A stretch of 64,000 nt of DNA from Bifidobacterium psychraerophilum (GCF_000741705.1 NZ_JGZI01000010.1:682001-746000); one strand, 5' to 3'; positions 46,433 through 56,232 are shown, counted from the stretch's first letter. Numbers and translations: made by a program. The notes: a model not told the origin generated them from the sequence alone.

Positions 46433-46927
46433 GTGGTAGACAATCGAATGGATGTGCTGCTGGCCACAAGCCGACTGAGCGCGCGAATCAGCACCGCCTT
46501 TGAATCATGCACTGGCAGCAGCATCACCCGTTTCACGATCCTGTATGCCCTGAGCACCTCTTCCCCGCTCCCCCAGACGGAACTTCGTTCCCTCCTAGGC
46601 ATCAACGCGAGCGCCGTCACCCGGCATCTGCAGTTGCTTGAAGACCGCGGACTCATCACCAGGGAGCGCGTCCCCGGAGACCAACGCAATGTCGCCGTGT
46701 CCATCACGCAGGACGGCTTGGGTCTGATCGCAGGATGTTCGGACAAACGAGAGCTGTTCCTGGACACACTGTTCAAGGGCCTCGAACACGATCAGATCAA
46801 GACCTTGCTTGCCGCCTTCTCAGGCATCGAATCGCAACTCGACCAGGCGACGACCCTCTGCGAGGAATCCGACCACGCCAGGACCGACACCCATAGCACC
46901 CATAGCACCCACCATAAGGAAATCTGA
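46433..46927 (+). CDS. MarR family regulator
   Basis: 164 aa from GTG 46433 (AGAGGGG 5 bases upstream). Winged helix: LSTSSPLPQTELRSLLGINA, SAVTRHLQLLEDRGLITRER and VPGDQRNVAVSITQDG (the D-x-R wing). Ends with a Thr/His-rich tail. The nitroreductase ATG is 1 base past its stop, so they form an operon; the tandem repeats upstream are the likely binding region. Confidence 0.92.
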   Translation: MVDNRMDVLLATSRLSARISTAFESCTGSSITRFTILYALSTSSPLPQTELRSLLGINASAVTRHLQLLEDRGLITRERVPGDQRNVAVSITQDGLGLIAGCSDKRELFLDTLFKGLEHDQIKTLLAAFSGIESQLDQATTLCEESDHARTDTHSTHSTHHKEI

Positions 46928-46928
46928 C

Positions 46929-47564
46929 ATGACGCAACTCAGCACCAATGACTTCACCGAGATACTCGACAACCGTCGTTCGATCCGTAAATACGACCCG
47001 AAGGTGAAAATTTCACGTGAGGAAATGCTCGAGATGCTTAACGAAGCCGCGAAAGCACCTTCTTCGGTGAATATGCAGCCTTGGAGGTTCCTCATCGTCC
47101 AATCCGATGAGGGCAAGGCAAAGCTGAATCCGCTGATCCGTTTCAACAAACGGCAGAACAAGACATCGTCGGCGATGATTGTGGTGTTCGGCGATATGCG
47201 CTGCTATGAATATGCGGATCGGATCTATGGAGAGGCATCCGAAAAGGGCATCATGCCGAAGCTCATGGCCAAAGCCCAGTTGTCCGTCATCGTCCCCACC
47301 TATAAGAAATACAGCCGCAGCAAAATGAACGATGTCGTGAAGATCGATTCGAGTCTGTTTGCCATGCAGTTCATGCTTGTCGCGCGGTCCCACGGATATG
47401 ACACCAATCCCATCGGCGGCTTTGAAGAGGACCAGATAGCCGAGGCCTTCGAGCTGGATGCCGAACGCTATGTGCCCGTGCTCATCATGTCGGTGGGTAA
47501 GGCAGATGCCGATGGCCACGAGTCCGTTCGTCTGCCCGCCGAAGATCTCAGCTGGTGGCGCTGA
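46929..47564 (+). CDS. nitroreductase family protein
   Basis: 211 aa FMN oxidoreductase. ILDNRRSIRKYDPKVKISRE, MLNEAAKAPSSVNMQPWRFL (FMN-binding) and SHGYDTNPIGGFEEDQIAEA are the family blocks. Acts on nitro compounds, quinones or similar with NAD(P)H. Operon with the MarR regulator upstream and the DUF1304 membrane protein downstream, suggesting a stress-response unit. Confidence 0.92.
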   Translation: MTQLSTNDFTEILDNRRSIRKYDPKVKISREEMLEMLNEAAKAPSSVNMQPWRFLIVQSDEGKAKLNPLIRFNKRQNKTSSAMIVVFGDMRCYEYADRIYGEASEKGIMPKLMAKAQLSVIVPTYKKYSRSKMNDVVKIDSSLFAMQFMLVARSHGYDTNPIGGFEEDQIAEAFELDAERYVPVLIMSVGKADADGHESVRLPAEDLSWWR

Positions 47565-47643
47565 GACAGCGCTCATGCCGATGCTGATGGAGTCAGCATC
47601 GGCATATGACTGAGACAACGCCACATTGAAAGGATTCTCCAAT

Positions 47644-48039
47644 ATGCTCGGATTGTTCGGATCGCTTCTGGTATTACTCGCAGGGCTGCTGCATGGATTC
47701 ATCTTCGTGCTGGAGTCATTCCTGTGGACCAAGGAATCGACGATGAGGACCTTCTCGATCCCAACCCGCGAAGAAGCAGAAAATACGCGCGAGATGGCAT
47801 TCAATCAAGGCTTCTACAACCTGTTTCTCGGCATCATGGCAGTACTGGGAGCGATTGTGTATCTCTTCGGCTCGCACACCATCGGCCTTACGCTGATGTT
47901 CGCCGGAGCCATAGCGATGAGCCTTGCCGCCGCCGTACTGCTCCTTTCGAGCCCGGGAAAGCGAGGAGCGGCGCTCAAACAGATGGCGCTTCCCCTCCCC
48001 GGGGTGATACTGCTGGGGCTTTCCCTGCTCCTCGCCTAA
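47644..48039 (+). CDS. DUF1304 family membrane protein
   Basis: 131 aa, four hydrophobic helices. LLAGLLHGFIFVLESFLWTK and MAFNQGFYNLFLGIMAVLGA carry the family's conserved HxxxFxxE and NQGxYNxFLA motifs. ATG 47644 with AAAGGA upstream. Third gene of the marR-nitroreductase group. Function of the family is unknown. Confidence 0.9.
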   Translation: MLGLFGSLLVLLAGLLHGFIFVLESFLWTKESTMRTFSIPTREEAENTREMAFNQGFYNLFLGIMAVLGAIVYLFGSHTIGLTLMFAGAIAMSLAAAVLLLSSPGKRGAALKQMALPLPGVILLGLSLLLA

Positions 48040-48114
48040 TCGGCGCATCGTCGCAACCCTGTCGATCGGACGGTGCGCACAATCATGCAGTGCGGCAATC
48101 GCGATCCATGCGCT

Positions 48115-48906
48115 TCACACGGATGCGGATGAAGCCTTCGCCCTTCCGTAGGTCGTGAGTCTGGCGATGATGATGAATGCCATGCATACCGCTCCGAATC
48201 CGACGATCACGAAGAGATTCGGCATGATGGTGAACAGATTGCCCCTGTCCAAGCCTATGCGCCGTATGGCGTCGACGACCCAATATGCCGGGGATATCCT
48301 CGCCAACGGTTGCGCCCATGCCGGGAAGGTATTCACAGGGGTGAGGGAACCTCCTATGCAGGCCATCAGCATGCCGAGCAGCATGGCGACGGCCAGCGCG
48401 GTGTGTTCGGATGCGCACCACAGCGATACCGCCACACCGAACAAGGCCAAGGCCACGCAAAAGACCAGGGCGGTTATGGCAAGCGCCGCGATGCTCCCAT
48501 TAGGCCGGTAACCGCATATCAACGTTCCCGCGACAAGCACGATTCCCATCTGTGCGATCTGCAGAACAATGGCCACACCTGCTTTGCCGACGATGACATC
48601 TCCGACGGAGAGCGAGGAGACCCTCAGACGATCCCAGGTTCCCCAATGCCTCTCGTTGAAGAACATCTGCACGATGAGCTGAACGGAGAAGAAGGAGAAC
48701 AGGATGGCGAATCCGGGCACCGCCTGTTCGGCTCCCGTGGCATGGATGTACCCTTCGGACACCAGTGTGGCCTTGTTCCCCGGCACCATGAAGGGCGTCA
48801 ATATGATCGGCACTATCGTGATGAGCAGCAGCACGGAAGGCTCCTTCATCTGCAGCATCAGATTCAATCTCGCGACGGCCGCGCTTTTCCTAATCGACAT
48901 GCTCAT
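48115..48906 (-). CDS. ABC-2 type exporter permease
   Basis: 263 aa with six membrane helices. The N-terminus (ARLNLMLQMKEPSVLLLITI), RHWGTWDRLRVSSLSVGDVI (ABC-2 coupling-region pattern) and RISPAYWVVDAIRRIGLDRG are typical. ATG overlaps the ATPase stop (ATGA). With the ATPase it forms a drug-type exporter under TetR control. Cargo unknown. Confidence 0.9.
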   Translation of the reverse strand: MSMSIRKSAAVARLNLMLQMKEPSVLLLITIVPIILTPFMVPGNKATLVSEGYIHATGAEQAVPGFAILFSFFSVQLIVQMFFNERHWGTWDRLRVSSLSVGDVIVGKAGVAIVLQIAQMGIVLVAGTLICGYRPNGSIAALAITALVFCVALALFGVAVSLWCASEHTALAVAMLLGMLMACIGGSLTPVNTFPAWAQPLARISPAYWVVDAIRRIGLDRGNLFTIMPNLFVIVGFGAVCMAFIIIARLTTYGRAKASSASV

Positions 48907-49880
48907 GCCTCCCTCTGCTCGGAAGCTGATCCGACAATGTTGAGGTATGCGCTTTCCAAGTCCGGTCGTACCATGTCAACATCCGCCAGCACCCTGCCGC
49001 GGCAGTGCGGATCACGCAGCAACACCGCCAACGCCTGACCGGGATCAATGCCTGCGCCACGCGAACCGCGTGAATCGACTCCGGACACATCGGCTTCCAG
49101 ATAGTCCCCTGAGCGATGCCAGCCCGTCACCTGGGGCTGCTGCGATCCTTCGAAGCGGACACGTATGGAAGGGCTGGCGTGCGAGGAGACGACACGGCGC
49201 AGACTCCCTGAATCAGAGATGCTTCCGTTGACCAGAAAAGCCACATGTGCATCGAGCGCCTCGACCTCCTCCAGGTAATGGGTGGTATAGATCACCGCCG
49301 TTCCCGATTCGGCAACGCTTCTCACGGTGTGCAGGATGCTGGCTCGAGCCTCGACGTCAGCACCAACGGTCGCCTCGTCGAGGAAGAGTATCTTTGGGCG
49401 ATGCACCAAGGCGATTCCGGTGTGCAGCCGTCGCTGCTGCCCGCCGGATAGCCGCTCGGCTTTGAGGTCCCGTTGCGCCGAAAGGCCGAGCATATCAATG
49501 GTCTCGTCAGCGTTCTGATGCGCGGCCCTTGTGGACAATCCATAGAGCAGGGCGAAACCGAGCAGGTTCTGCAGAACCGTGAGCTGTGGATACACCCCGA
49601 TCGACTGTGGTGCAAGACCCAGGCATCGGCCGAATGCCGAGCGTGATGCCGAGGAAGGAATCATGCCACCCGTGCGAATCTCCCCCGAATCCGGCTGCTC
49701 CAAACCGCAGGCGATTGAGACCAGTGTGGATTTCCCGGCGCCATTCCTCCCCAGGAGCGCCAGAATCTCCCCGTATTCCACTCGGAGATCGACATCCCCA
49801 AGAACGTTCACACCGCCATAGCTCTTCCTGATATGCGAGCACAGCAAGGCAGGATAATCTCCGCTATTCAATTGGAACAC
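48903..49880 (-). CDS. ABC exporter ATP-binding protein
   Basis: 325 aa. Walker A LLGRNGAGKSTL, Q-loop LGLAPQSIGVYP, signature ERLSGGQQRRLHTGIALVHR, Walker B KILFLDEATVGAD and H-loop IYTTHYLEEVE. The C-terminal 100 residues are the extra domain of drug-exporter ATPases (DrrA/CcmA type). Start GTG 49880; a TTG nine bases further in frame has a better-spaced GAGAGG. Divergent from a TetR gene with a shared operator. Confidence 0.92.
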   Translation of the reverse strand: MFQLNSGDYPALLCSHIRKSYGGVNVLGDVDLRVEYGEILALLGRNGAGKSTLVSIACGLEQPDSGEIRTGGMIPSSASRSAFGRCLGLAPQSIGVYPQLTVLQNLLGFALLYGLSTRAAHQNADETIDMLGLSAQRDLKAERLSGGQQRRLHTGIALVHRPKILFLDEATVGADVEARASILHTVRSVAESGTAVIYTTHYLEEVEALDAHVAFLVNGSISDSGSLRRVVSSHASPSIRVRFEGSQQPQVTGWHRSGDYLEADVSGVDSRGSRGAGIDPGQALAVLLRDPHCRGRVLADVDMVRPDLESAYLNIVGSASEQREA

Positions 49881-49896
49881 CTCTCGTTCATAGCCA

Positions 49897-49938
49897 AGTT
49901 AACATTGTTTACATCATGATGTTAACACTGTTAACATG
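49897..49938. promoter_or_regulatory. TetR operator between ABC exporter and regulator
   Basis: AGTTAACATTGTTTACATC | ATGATGTTAACACTGTTAAC is a long dyad with four GTTAACA/TGTTAAC-type elements, centred near 49918. It sits directly upstream of the ATPase start and ahead of the divergent TetR gene. Confidence 0.75.
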
Positions 49939-50206
49939 TATTTGAATCATCCTTCACCCGCCTCGGTGCGCCCCCCTACTCGAACAGGAATTGCCTGGCA
50001 TGGCAGCAAGGGAACACATCTGCCAGAAAGATGTGAAAGAATATGCTTCAGGTGGGGATGCACGCAATCCTCAGGGCTGTGGGGATTCCGAACACCCGAC
50101 GGCGCACCGGCTCCGATGGCGGTGTTCCGCATGGCAGGAAACAGGCGCTCCCGCTTCCCTCCCCTCCAAGGATCCGGGCTGATTCGATACGAGATGGAAG
50201 GCACCC

Positions 50207-50857
50207 ATGGAGAGCAGCATGACGGGAAAACGACCGTCGTTGTCACGCAAATTCATTCTGGAACAGGCCTTGTCCATTCTGGATCAGGAAGGCCTCGAAG
50301 CGCTCACGCTGAGGAGGCTCGGTGAGGGGATGGATTTTTCCTACACAGCGATATACCGCCATATTCCCGGCAAGGCCGCCCTGTTGGAGGGCATAACCGA
50401 AACCCTCTGGCTCAAGGCTTTGAACAGGCTCGGAAGCGGATCACATGACGATGCGACATGGCAGTCCATACTCGAACACGTTGCCGTCAACCTCCGGGAC
50501 ACCCTGCTGGAGCATCCGAATGCGATACCGCTTTTGGCCACTCACCCGATCAGCACTCGCAACGAGCTGATGGCCATCGCACGGACATTGGATGACATGG
50601 TCGAGGCCGGTTATGAGATCAATGATCTGAGCATCAATCTCATCATGAACCTCACTGTGTTCACCATCGGACACGTGCTTGCCGAAAGCGCCCCGCCCGC
50701 AGGCGGAACAGGCGGGAACCCGGATGGACGCGCTTTGGCCGAGGCCGCGCAGGACTCCGAGTCCTTGGGCAGATTGCTGCATCCACTCCTTGAGACGGAT
50801 CAATACAATCTGGAGACCCAGTTCCTCCAAGGCGTGCGTTCCATCATCAAGGGATAG
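50207..50857 (+). CDS. TetR family regulator (TetR_C type)
   Basis: 216 aa. SLSRKFILEQALSILDQEGL, ALTLRRLGEGMDFSYTAIYR and HIPGKAALLEGI form the HTH typical of TetR/TetR_C repressors of exporters. ATG 50207 has GGAAGG upstream; ATG 50219 with GGAGAG is an alternative. Divergent from the ABC exporter pair; probable local repressor acting at the 49897-49938 dyad. Confidence 0.9.
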   Translation: MESSMTGKRPSLSRKFILEQALSILDQEGLEALTLRRLGEGMDFSYTAIYRHIPGKAALLEGITETLWLKALNRLGSGSHDDATWQSILEHVAVNLRDTLLEHPNAIPLLATHPISTRNELMAIARTLDDMVEAGYEINDLSINLIMNLTVFTIGHVLAESAPPAGGTGGNPDGRALAEAAQDSESLGRLLHPLLETDQYNLETQFLQGVRSIIKG

Positions 50858-50939
50858 CAAGAGGGCCGATGCGCCCCAGCCCGGATATCGCAATGCGCAG
50901 AATATGGGAGTGTTTCACCCCCTCCACAACAGCGACACG

Positions 50940-52709
50940 ATGATGCGCCTTACCATTTTCGTGCGTGAAGTTCGAACCGTCACAGGGGGCAATGTGGGCA
51001 TCATTGGGCATGACGACCCCCACGGCGGTCACCGAAATCCCTACAACGGAGCCGATAAGAACGGCGCAGACGATACTCCGGCATGGCGCGGAATCGCCGT
51101 ATGCGTAGTCATGGTCATCTTGCTGCTTCCATTCCTGGCAATGCTGCGAACCGCCGGCATCGGCACTCGGGCCAAGACCCTGTACCGGAAGGGATCGCAC
51201 GCGATAGAGCGAATCATGACCCCGACCCTGCTCGAACACTCGGATGGGTACAGGCCCGCAGGAGAGATTCCCGTGCCGGGCAAACGCAGTGAAGACCATA
51301 TAGTCCGCATCATCAGATCAGGAAGAACCGACAGATACGTATGCTGGACGAACGGAACGCTGCGCAGGACGACGCTCACCATACCCGGTGCCAAAGCGCA
51401 AGGCGTTCAGGGACGCAGTCTGGATATGCATATCACGCTTCGCCATCGGCCTTCGGTCATATTCGGAACGCCGTACATCAATGCGAAGAATGTCATCAAC
51501 GCCACGGACGCCGGACTCGTCGGCAATGGGGTCACCGACAACACCGCGCGACTGAACGCGATACTGCGTCTACTGCCCGAGTCCGTCAAGAAGACCGTGG
51601 CATTCCCAGACGGTCATTTCGCCTTCACCGGCGTGATCAACATGGTCAGCAACCTGAGCATGGTCGGCAGGCATGCCCACACCTTCATCCAGATGCCCGC
51701 CCACCGTCACGGAGGCATGGTCATCTGGTATCCCGCCGGAAAGGCGCGAGGATACGATGGCATGCACGACGTGGAGTGGAAGAGCATCATATTCCGCGGC
51801 GACTACAGCGATCTGACACCCACGCAAACCATCTACCAGCCCCTGATCCACGCCCACAACATCGTCTACGATGACTGCACCTTCAACATGGTGCAGCGAC
51901 CCTACGGCCATGTGCTCGATGTCGACGGCAGCAGTGGCGTGACCGTCCGCAACAGCACCGTCATCGGATCCCCCAACCGCGGACAGACCTTCAAGGAGGC
52001 CTTCCAGATGGATGTCGCCGCCCGAGGGGCCAGTGGATATTACGACAAGCAGACGGTGTTCAACAGATTGCCCACCAAGGACATGACCATCGAGCACAAC
52101 CGCTTCCTGCCCTTGCGCAATGCCGAGGGAACTCTGCTGCTGCCATCGGCCGCACCCTTCGGCACCCATATGGCCTACGCGCTGACAACCGCCGACGACA
52201 GCTACATCCATCATGGGATATTCAAGGACAACTACGTCGAAGATCCCGTCTACTACGAAGGTGCGGGGACGGAGAACAGTGCGGTGATACATTTCGACGC
52301 CGCCAACGACATCACCATCAGCGGGAACACCTTCGTATGGACCGGCGAGACGCCTCAGTCGTCGTGGGCCGTGGCATTCTACGCCCGTTCCAGGTTGATG
52401 GTGAAACCAAGCCAATGGCATGGCATCAGAATCACCGACAATGTATTCAAAGGATTCGCGCCGAGCAAAGGCGCATTCACGCTCTACCGCGAAGCGGGGA
52501 GCGTCAGCGGCCCGGGCAGGTCGCTATCGGATGTGGTCATAAGCCATAACACCTTCAAAGGGACTCCCCTGCGCACCGCCCTGCATTGGCTGCATGATTA
52601 CTCAGGAAGCTTCGTGACCACATACGGCCAGCGCATCCAGGGCTCCGACAACACAGTCGATGACGCGATACGACTCGATGCCACCAGCAGCACGACACAC
52701 AGCGGGTGA
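50940..52709 (+). CDS. membrane-anchored right-handed parallel beta-helix protein
   Basis: About 589 aa from ATG 50940 (start uncertain between 50904 and 50943; no good ribosome site). A single membrane helix near residues 50-70 (GIAVCVVMVILLLPFLAMLR) leaves a large extracytoplasmic part. NATDAGLVGNGVTDNTARLN is the pectate-lyase-3-type opening, and repeating strands such as VTVRNSTVIGS, MTIEHNRFLPL, ITISGNTFVWT and VVISHNTFKGT build the parallel beta-helix. Glycan lyase/hydrolase or glycan binding is possible; no catalytic residues are certain. Confidence 0.78.
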   Translation: MMRLTIFVREVRTVTGGNVGIIGHDDPHGGHRNPYNGADKNGADDTPAWRGIAVCVVMVILLLPFLAMLRTAGIGTRAKTLYRKGSHAIERIMTPTLLEHSDGYRPAGEIPVPGKRSEDHIVRIIRSGRTDRYVCWTNGTLRRTTLTIPGAKAQGVQGRSLDMHITLRHRPSVIFGTPYINAKNVINATDAGLVGNGVTDNTARLNAILRLLPESVKKTVAFPDGHFAFTGVINMVSNLSMVGRHAHTFIQMPAHRHGGMVIWYPAGKARGYDGMHDVEWKSIIFRGDYSDLTPTQTIYQPLIHAHNIVYDDCTFNMVQRPYGHVLDVDGSSGVTVRNSTVIGSPNRGQTFKEAFQMDVAARGASGYYDKQTVFNRLPTKDMTIEHNRFLPLRNAEGTLLLPSAAPFGTHMAYALTTADDSYIHHGIFKDNYVEDPVYYEGAGTENSAVIHFDAANDITISGNTFVWTGETPQSSWAVAFYARSRLMVKPSQWHGIRITDNVFKGFAPSKGAFTLYREAGSVSGPGRSLSDVVISHNTFKGTPLRTALHWLHDYSGSFVTTYGQRIQGSDNTVDDAIRLDATSSTTHSG

Positions 52710-52849
52710 GCAGCAGGCAGGATCCCCGTGCAGACCGACAGGCAGGCCACGCGTGCATCTATAACTTCGATTGATTGCCACCCCACTCCACATGTGATAA
52801 CCAGATGGTGTTTTTCCAGTCGCAGAACTGATATCTTATTTACCATCCT

Positions 52850-52861
52850 CTGATGCATCAG
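52850..52861. promoter_or_regulatory. palindrome at the promoter of the importer operon
   Basis: CTGATGCATCAG, a perfect 12-base palindrome, directly abuts TTGACT (52862-52867), a good -35 hexamer, about 77 bases ahead of the first gene. Candidate site for the GntR regulator encoded in the operon. Confidence 0.5.
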
Positions 52862-52937
52862 TTGACTCCCTACTGTTTTCACGCGCGATGAGAGTACAGC
52901 CATCGCAACGAAGGTCTCACTCTTGAGAAGGAAAGAT

Positions 52938-53990
52938 ATGAAACACCACAAAGCCATATCCAATGCCGTCAAAGCCATATCGGCACTAGCCGCGGTCGCC
53001 CTGCTCTCCTCCTGCGGCGCCTCGAACTCACAGACCTCATCACAGGATGACACGGAATCATCAGAGATATCCTTCCTCTACTCTCCATATGCCGATTACG
53101 CACCCTTCTTCCTGGCCAAGGACAAAGGATATTTCGAGAAGGCGGGCGTCAACGTCAAGCTGATCGCCAAGGGCGGATCATCGGGCGAGACCTATCAGCA
53201 GGTCAGCACCGGCAATGTGACGTCAGGCGGCGCCTCATGGGGTGCCGGGCTCTTCAATGCCGCATCACAGGGTGCCTCACTCTCGGTCATCGCGAGCGTC
53301 TCGAAGATTCCGGAGAGCGGTAAGAATCCTTCGCCCTTCGTCCTGTCGACCAAGTCCGGAATCAAGGAGGTCTCACAGCTGAAAGGCAAGAAGATAGGCA
53401 TCCCCGGCCCCGGCGGCTTCGGCCTGTACTCCGTGTACCTTGCCCTGCAGCAGAGCGGCATCTCCCTGGACGACGTCGAGCTGGTGAATATCAGCCCGGC
53501 CGACACCCCCACGGCACTGGCGAACGGCAGCGTGGCGGCGGCCTGGACCATCGAGCCCATCGCCTCCAAAGTCATCGCCGAAGGTCTTGCCACGGAAGCG
53601 CTGGATGTGGATTACCAGGCTGGTACCGAGCTGGGCACACTGGTGTTCAACAGCAGTTATGCCGACGAACACGCGGACTCCGTCGAAAAATTCACGGCCG
53701 CCTATCTGCATGCCGTCAAGGAACTCAATGACGGAGGATGGGATGACTCATCCAATCAGAAGATCATCGCTAAATACACGGAGCTTCCCGTCGAGACGCT
53801 CAAATCAATCGGCTTGACGGTGCAGGATCCCACAGGCGCGATCGACTGGTCCGACGTCAAGAAGCAGGAGGACTTCTTCCGCGAACGCGGATCGCTGGAC
53901 TATGACGGAAGCGCCGATTTGGAGAAACTCCAGAAGCAGGAAATCCTCAGCAACGCACAGCAACAGGAAAGCACGATCTGGAAGGATTGA
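52938..53990 (+). CDS. ABC substrate-binding lipoprotein (SsuA/TauA/ThiY-like)
   Basis: 350 aa from ATG 52938 with AAGGAAAG upstream. Lipoprotein signal with lipobox VALLSSCGAS (Cys about 27). FLYSPYADYAPFFLAKDKGY and FFEKAGV-like sequence, then GPGGFGLYSVYLALQQSGIS and NGSVAAAWTIEPIASKVIAE are features of the NMT1/THI5-like group that binds sulfonates, nitrate or pyrimidine precursors. First gene of a seven-gene operon. Ligand not determinable; no TPP riboswitch is present, which argues against a thiamin precursor. Confidence 0.88.
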   Translation: MKHHKAISNAVKAISALAAVALLSSCGASNSQTSSQDDTESSEISFLYSPYADYAPFFLAKDKGYFEKAGVNVKLIAKGGSSGETYQQVSTGNVTSGGASWGAGLFNAASQGASLSVIASVSKIPESGKNPSPFVLSTKSGIKEVSQLKGKKIGIPGPGGFGLYSVYLALQQSGISLDDVELVNISPADTPTALANGSVAAAWTIEPIASKVIAEGLATEALDVDYQAGTELGTLVFNSSYADEHADSVEKFTAAYLHAVKELNDGGWDDSSNQKIIAKYTELPVETLKSIGLTVQDPTGAIDWSDVKKQEDFFRERGSLDYDGSADLEKLQKQEILSNAQQQESTIWKD

Positions 53991-53991
53991 T

Positions 53992-54762
53992 GTGTCACAC
54001 GTGTCTATCAGTCATTTGTGGAAGGTCTACCCCTCACACCACGACGGCGATGCTGTCATCGCCTTGAAGGATGTGTCCTTCGACATCGATGAGCATGAGT
54101 TCGTCTGTGTGCTCGGTCCGTCCGGATGCGGGAAGAGCACCCTGCTCAGAATCGTCGCAGGATTGGAATCCGCCGACTATGGACACGCGTCCACACACGG
54201 ACGTCCTTCGGTCGTCTTTCAGGAGCATGGCATCTTCCCCTGGAAGAACGTCGAAGACAATATCTCGTACCCGCTGGCTCTACGGCATGCTCCGCGTTCA
54301 GAACGCAAAGCTGTCGTAGACAGGCTGGTGAAGATGGTCGGGCTGAGTGGTTTCGAACGCTTCCACCCCGATCAACTGTCGGGCGGCATGAAGCAACGGG
54401 TCTCCGTCGCCAGGGCATTGGCCGATAACGGCGCGATCCTGCTGATGGACGAGCCCTTCGGCGCATTGGACGAACAGACCCGTGTGACGTTGCAGCAGGA
54501 ACTGCTGACGATCTGGGAAGAGACCCGAAAATCGGTGCTGTTCATCACGCACAGCGTCGATGAGTCCTTGATCCTGGCGGATCGCATCATCGTCATGTCC
54601 GGCAGACCCGGACACATACTCAAGGATATTCGCGTGCCCTTCCAACGGCCGCGCAGTCTCGCCGCGATCCGCCGTGACCCGGAATATGCACGCATCACGG
54701 ATGAACTATGGACGCTGCTGGACCAGAGCCAAGCCGAAAGCGAGGAGGAGGCGGCACGATGA
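53992..54762 (+). CDS. ABC importer ATP-binding protein (SsuB/TauB-like)
   Basis: 256 aa from GTG 53992, two bases after the binding-protein stop, with GGAAGG upstream. Walker A LGPSGCGKSTLLRIVAG, Q-loop VVFQEHGIFPWKNV (the FQE-W variant typical of nitrate/sulfonate/taurine importers), signature LSGGMKQRVSVARAL, Walker B ILLMDEPFGALDEQTR, H-loop FITHSVDESLILAD. Partner of the permease that overlaps it. Confidence 0.93.
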   Translation: MSHVSISHLWKVYPSHHDGDAVIALKDVSFDIDEHEFVCVLGPSGCGKSTLLRIVAGLESADYGHASTHGRPSVVFQEHGIFPWKNVEDNISYPLALRHAPRSERKAVVDRLVKMVGLSGFERFHPDQLSGGMKQRVSVARALADNGAILLMDEPFGALDEQTRVTLQQELLTIWEETRKSVLFITHSVDESLILADRIIVMSGRPGHILKDIRVPFQRPRSLAAIRRDPEYARITDELWTLLDQSQAESEEEAAR

Positions 54763-55583
54763 CTTCTTCAATCCAAGAACCGAGCCAGGAAGTACGGCAT
54801 GCCCTGAAAGCCTCTCTCAAACAGAGGAAAGGCTCACGGGCGATTCGTATCATCGGGCCGTTCACACCGCTCGCCCTGCTGGTCATATGGGAGTTCGCCT
54901 CGCGCTTCGGCTGGGTGGACGCCCGGTTCTTCCCCGCACCCAGCTCGATTTTCTCCACATTCGTGGAGCTGCTGCAATCGGGGGTGCTGATGGATCACAC
55001 TGTCATCAGTCTTGTGCGCATCCTCGTAGGGTTCACCTTGGGAGCGATACCAGGTGTACTCGTCGGCGTACTGCTGGGGTCCCTGGAATGGGCACGCATA
55101 TTGTTCGAACCCATATTCGCCAGCATGCTGCCGATTCCGAAAATTACCATCTATCCGCTGCTGATGCTTATTTTCGGCCTCGGCGAGACCAGCAAGTGGC
55201 TCATCATCGCGATCGGGGTGTTTTTCACAGTGATGTTCAATACTCTAGGAGGTGTGTTACAGACCAATCTTCTACTCTTCGACGTGGCGAAAGCGAACGG
55301 CGCCAACCCTTGGCAACAATGGGCGGGGGTGGCCTTGCCCTCAGCGCTGCCCAGCGTGTTCACAGGCTTGAAACTCGCATTGGGTGGCTCATTCGTCGTG
55401 CTCGCGGCTTCGGAGTATGTCGGTTCCCAATCCGGTTTGGGCTACATGATCTGGAGCGCCTGGTCGACCTTCTCGGTTTCCAAGATGTACGTGGGCATCG
55501 TCGTCATCTCGGTACTGGGATACTGCGCCACCTCCCTCGTCTCACTCGCGCAACGACTGCTGGTCCCTTGGGCACGCCGATGA
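54759..55583 (+). CDS. ABC importer permease (SsuC/TauC-like)
   Basis: 274 aa from ATG 54759 (ATGA overlap with the ATPase stop). Six membrane helices; SLVRILVGFTLGAIPGVLVG, MLPIPKITIYPLLMLIFGLG and the EAA loop DVAKANGANPWQQWAGVALP SALP match the BPD_transp_1 permeases of sulfonate/nitrate systems. Overlaps the GntR gene downstream in the same way. Confidence 0.92.
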   Translation: MTSSIQEPSQEVRHALKASLKQRKGSRAIRIIGPFTPLALLVIWEFASRFGWVDARFFPAPSSIFSTFVELLQSGVLMDHTVISLVRILVGFTLGAIPGVLVGVLLGSLEWARILFEPIFASMLPIPKITIYPLLMLIFGLGETSKWLIIAIGVFFTVMFNTLGGVLQTNLLLFDVAKANGANPWQQWAGVALPSALPSVFTGLKLALGGSFVVLAASEYVGSQSGLGYMIWSAWSTFSVSKMYVGIVVISVLGYCATSLVSLAQRLLVPWARR

Positions 55584-56224
55584 CCCATCAGGATGCGGAT
55601 ATGGCCTATCGCTGGCTGCACAAGCAAATATTGATGAACCACTTTGAACCCGGGCAGGCGTTGGTGACCCGTGCTCTGGCCGCAGAACTCCACATATCGA
55701 CGACGCCGGTCAGGGATGCACTCAAACGTCTTGAATCCGAAGGATTGGTGTGGGTCAAACCACGTTCCGGGTGCATCGTGGCCCCCATCACCTTCAAGTT
55801 GCTCAACGACATACTCTGGGTCAGGGAGGCGACAAGTCCCGCATGCGCCAGATTGGCCACGATCCGGGCTACGGATGAGGAGTTGGAGCAACTCGGCGCC
55901 TTCGCCGAAGGCCGGTACGCCGATGCCAGCAACGTCGAGCTGGTGATGAGCGCTTCGCATCGCTTTCATTCCGAGGTGGCGCGTCTGACCCAGAACGATT
56001 ACTTCATTCGCATCACCGACCAGACCCTGGAGGAGATCGATCGCATATTCTCCTACTGCGGGCATGACCCTCTCTCCCCGCAACCACCTCTTGACGATCA
56101 TCTGAAACTGGTCGAGGCGATGAAGGAACGCGACGCGGAGAAAGCCGCCTCGATCGCGACCCTCCACTTGAAGCACACCAGATCGGTCACCTTGGATCTG
56201 GTGATGCAATCGGGAAAACTCTAG
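55580..56224 (+). CDS. GntR (FadR-type) regulator
   Basis: 214 aa from ATG 55580, overlapping the permease stop. Winged HTH: YRWLHKQILMNHFEPGQALV, TRALAAELHISTTPVRDALK and RLESEGLVWVKPRSGCIV; the C-terminal FCD domain is helical with the metal-ligand pattern ASHRFHSEVARL and LDDHLKLVEAM. FCD regulators sense small carboxylic acids. Likely regulates this operon, perhaps at the palindrome at 52850. Confidence 0.92.
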   Translation: MTHQDADMAYRWLHKQILMNHFEPGQALVTRALAAELHISTTPVRDALKRLESEGLVWVKPRSGCIVAPITFKLLNDILWVREATSPACARLATIRATDEELEQLGAFAEGRYADASNVELVMSASHRFHSEVARLTQNDYFIRITDQTLEEIDRIFSYCGHDPLSPQPPLDDHLKLVEAMKERDAEKAASIATLHLKHTRSVTLDLVMQSGKL

Positions 56225-56232
56225 GAACGACC

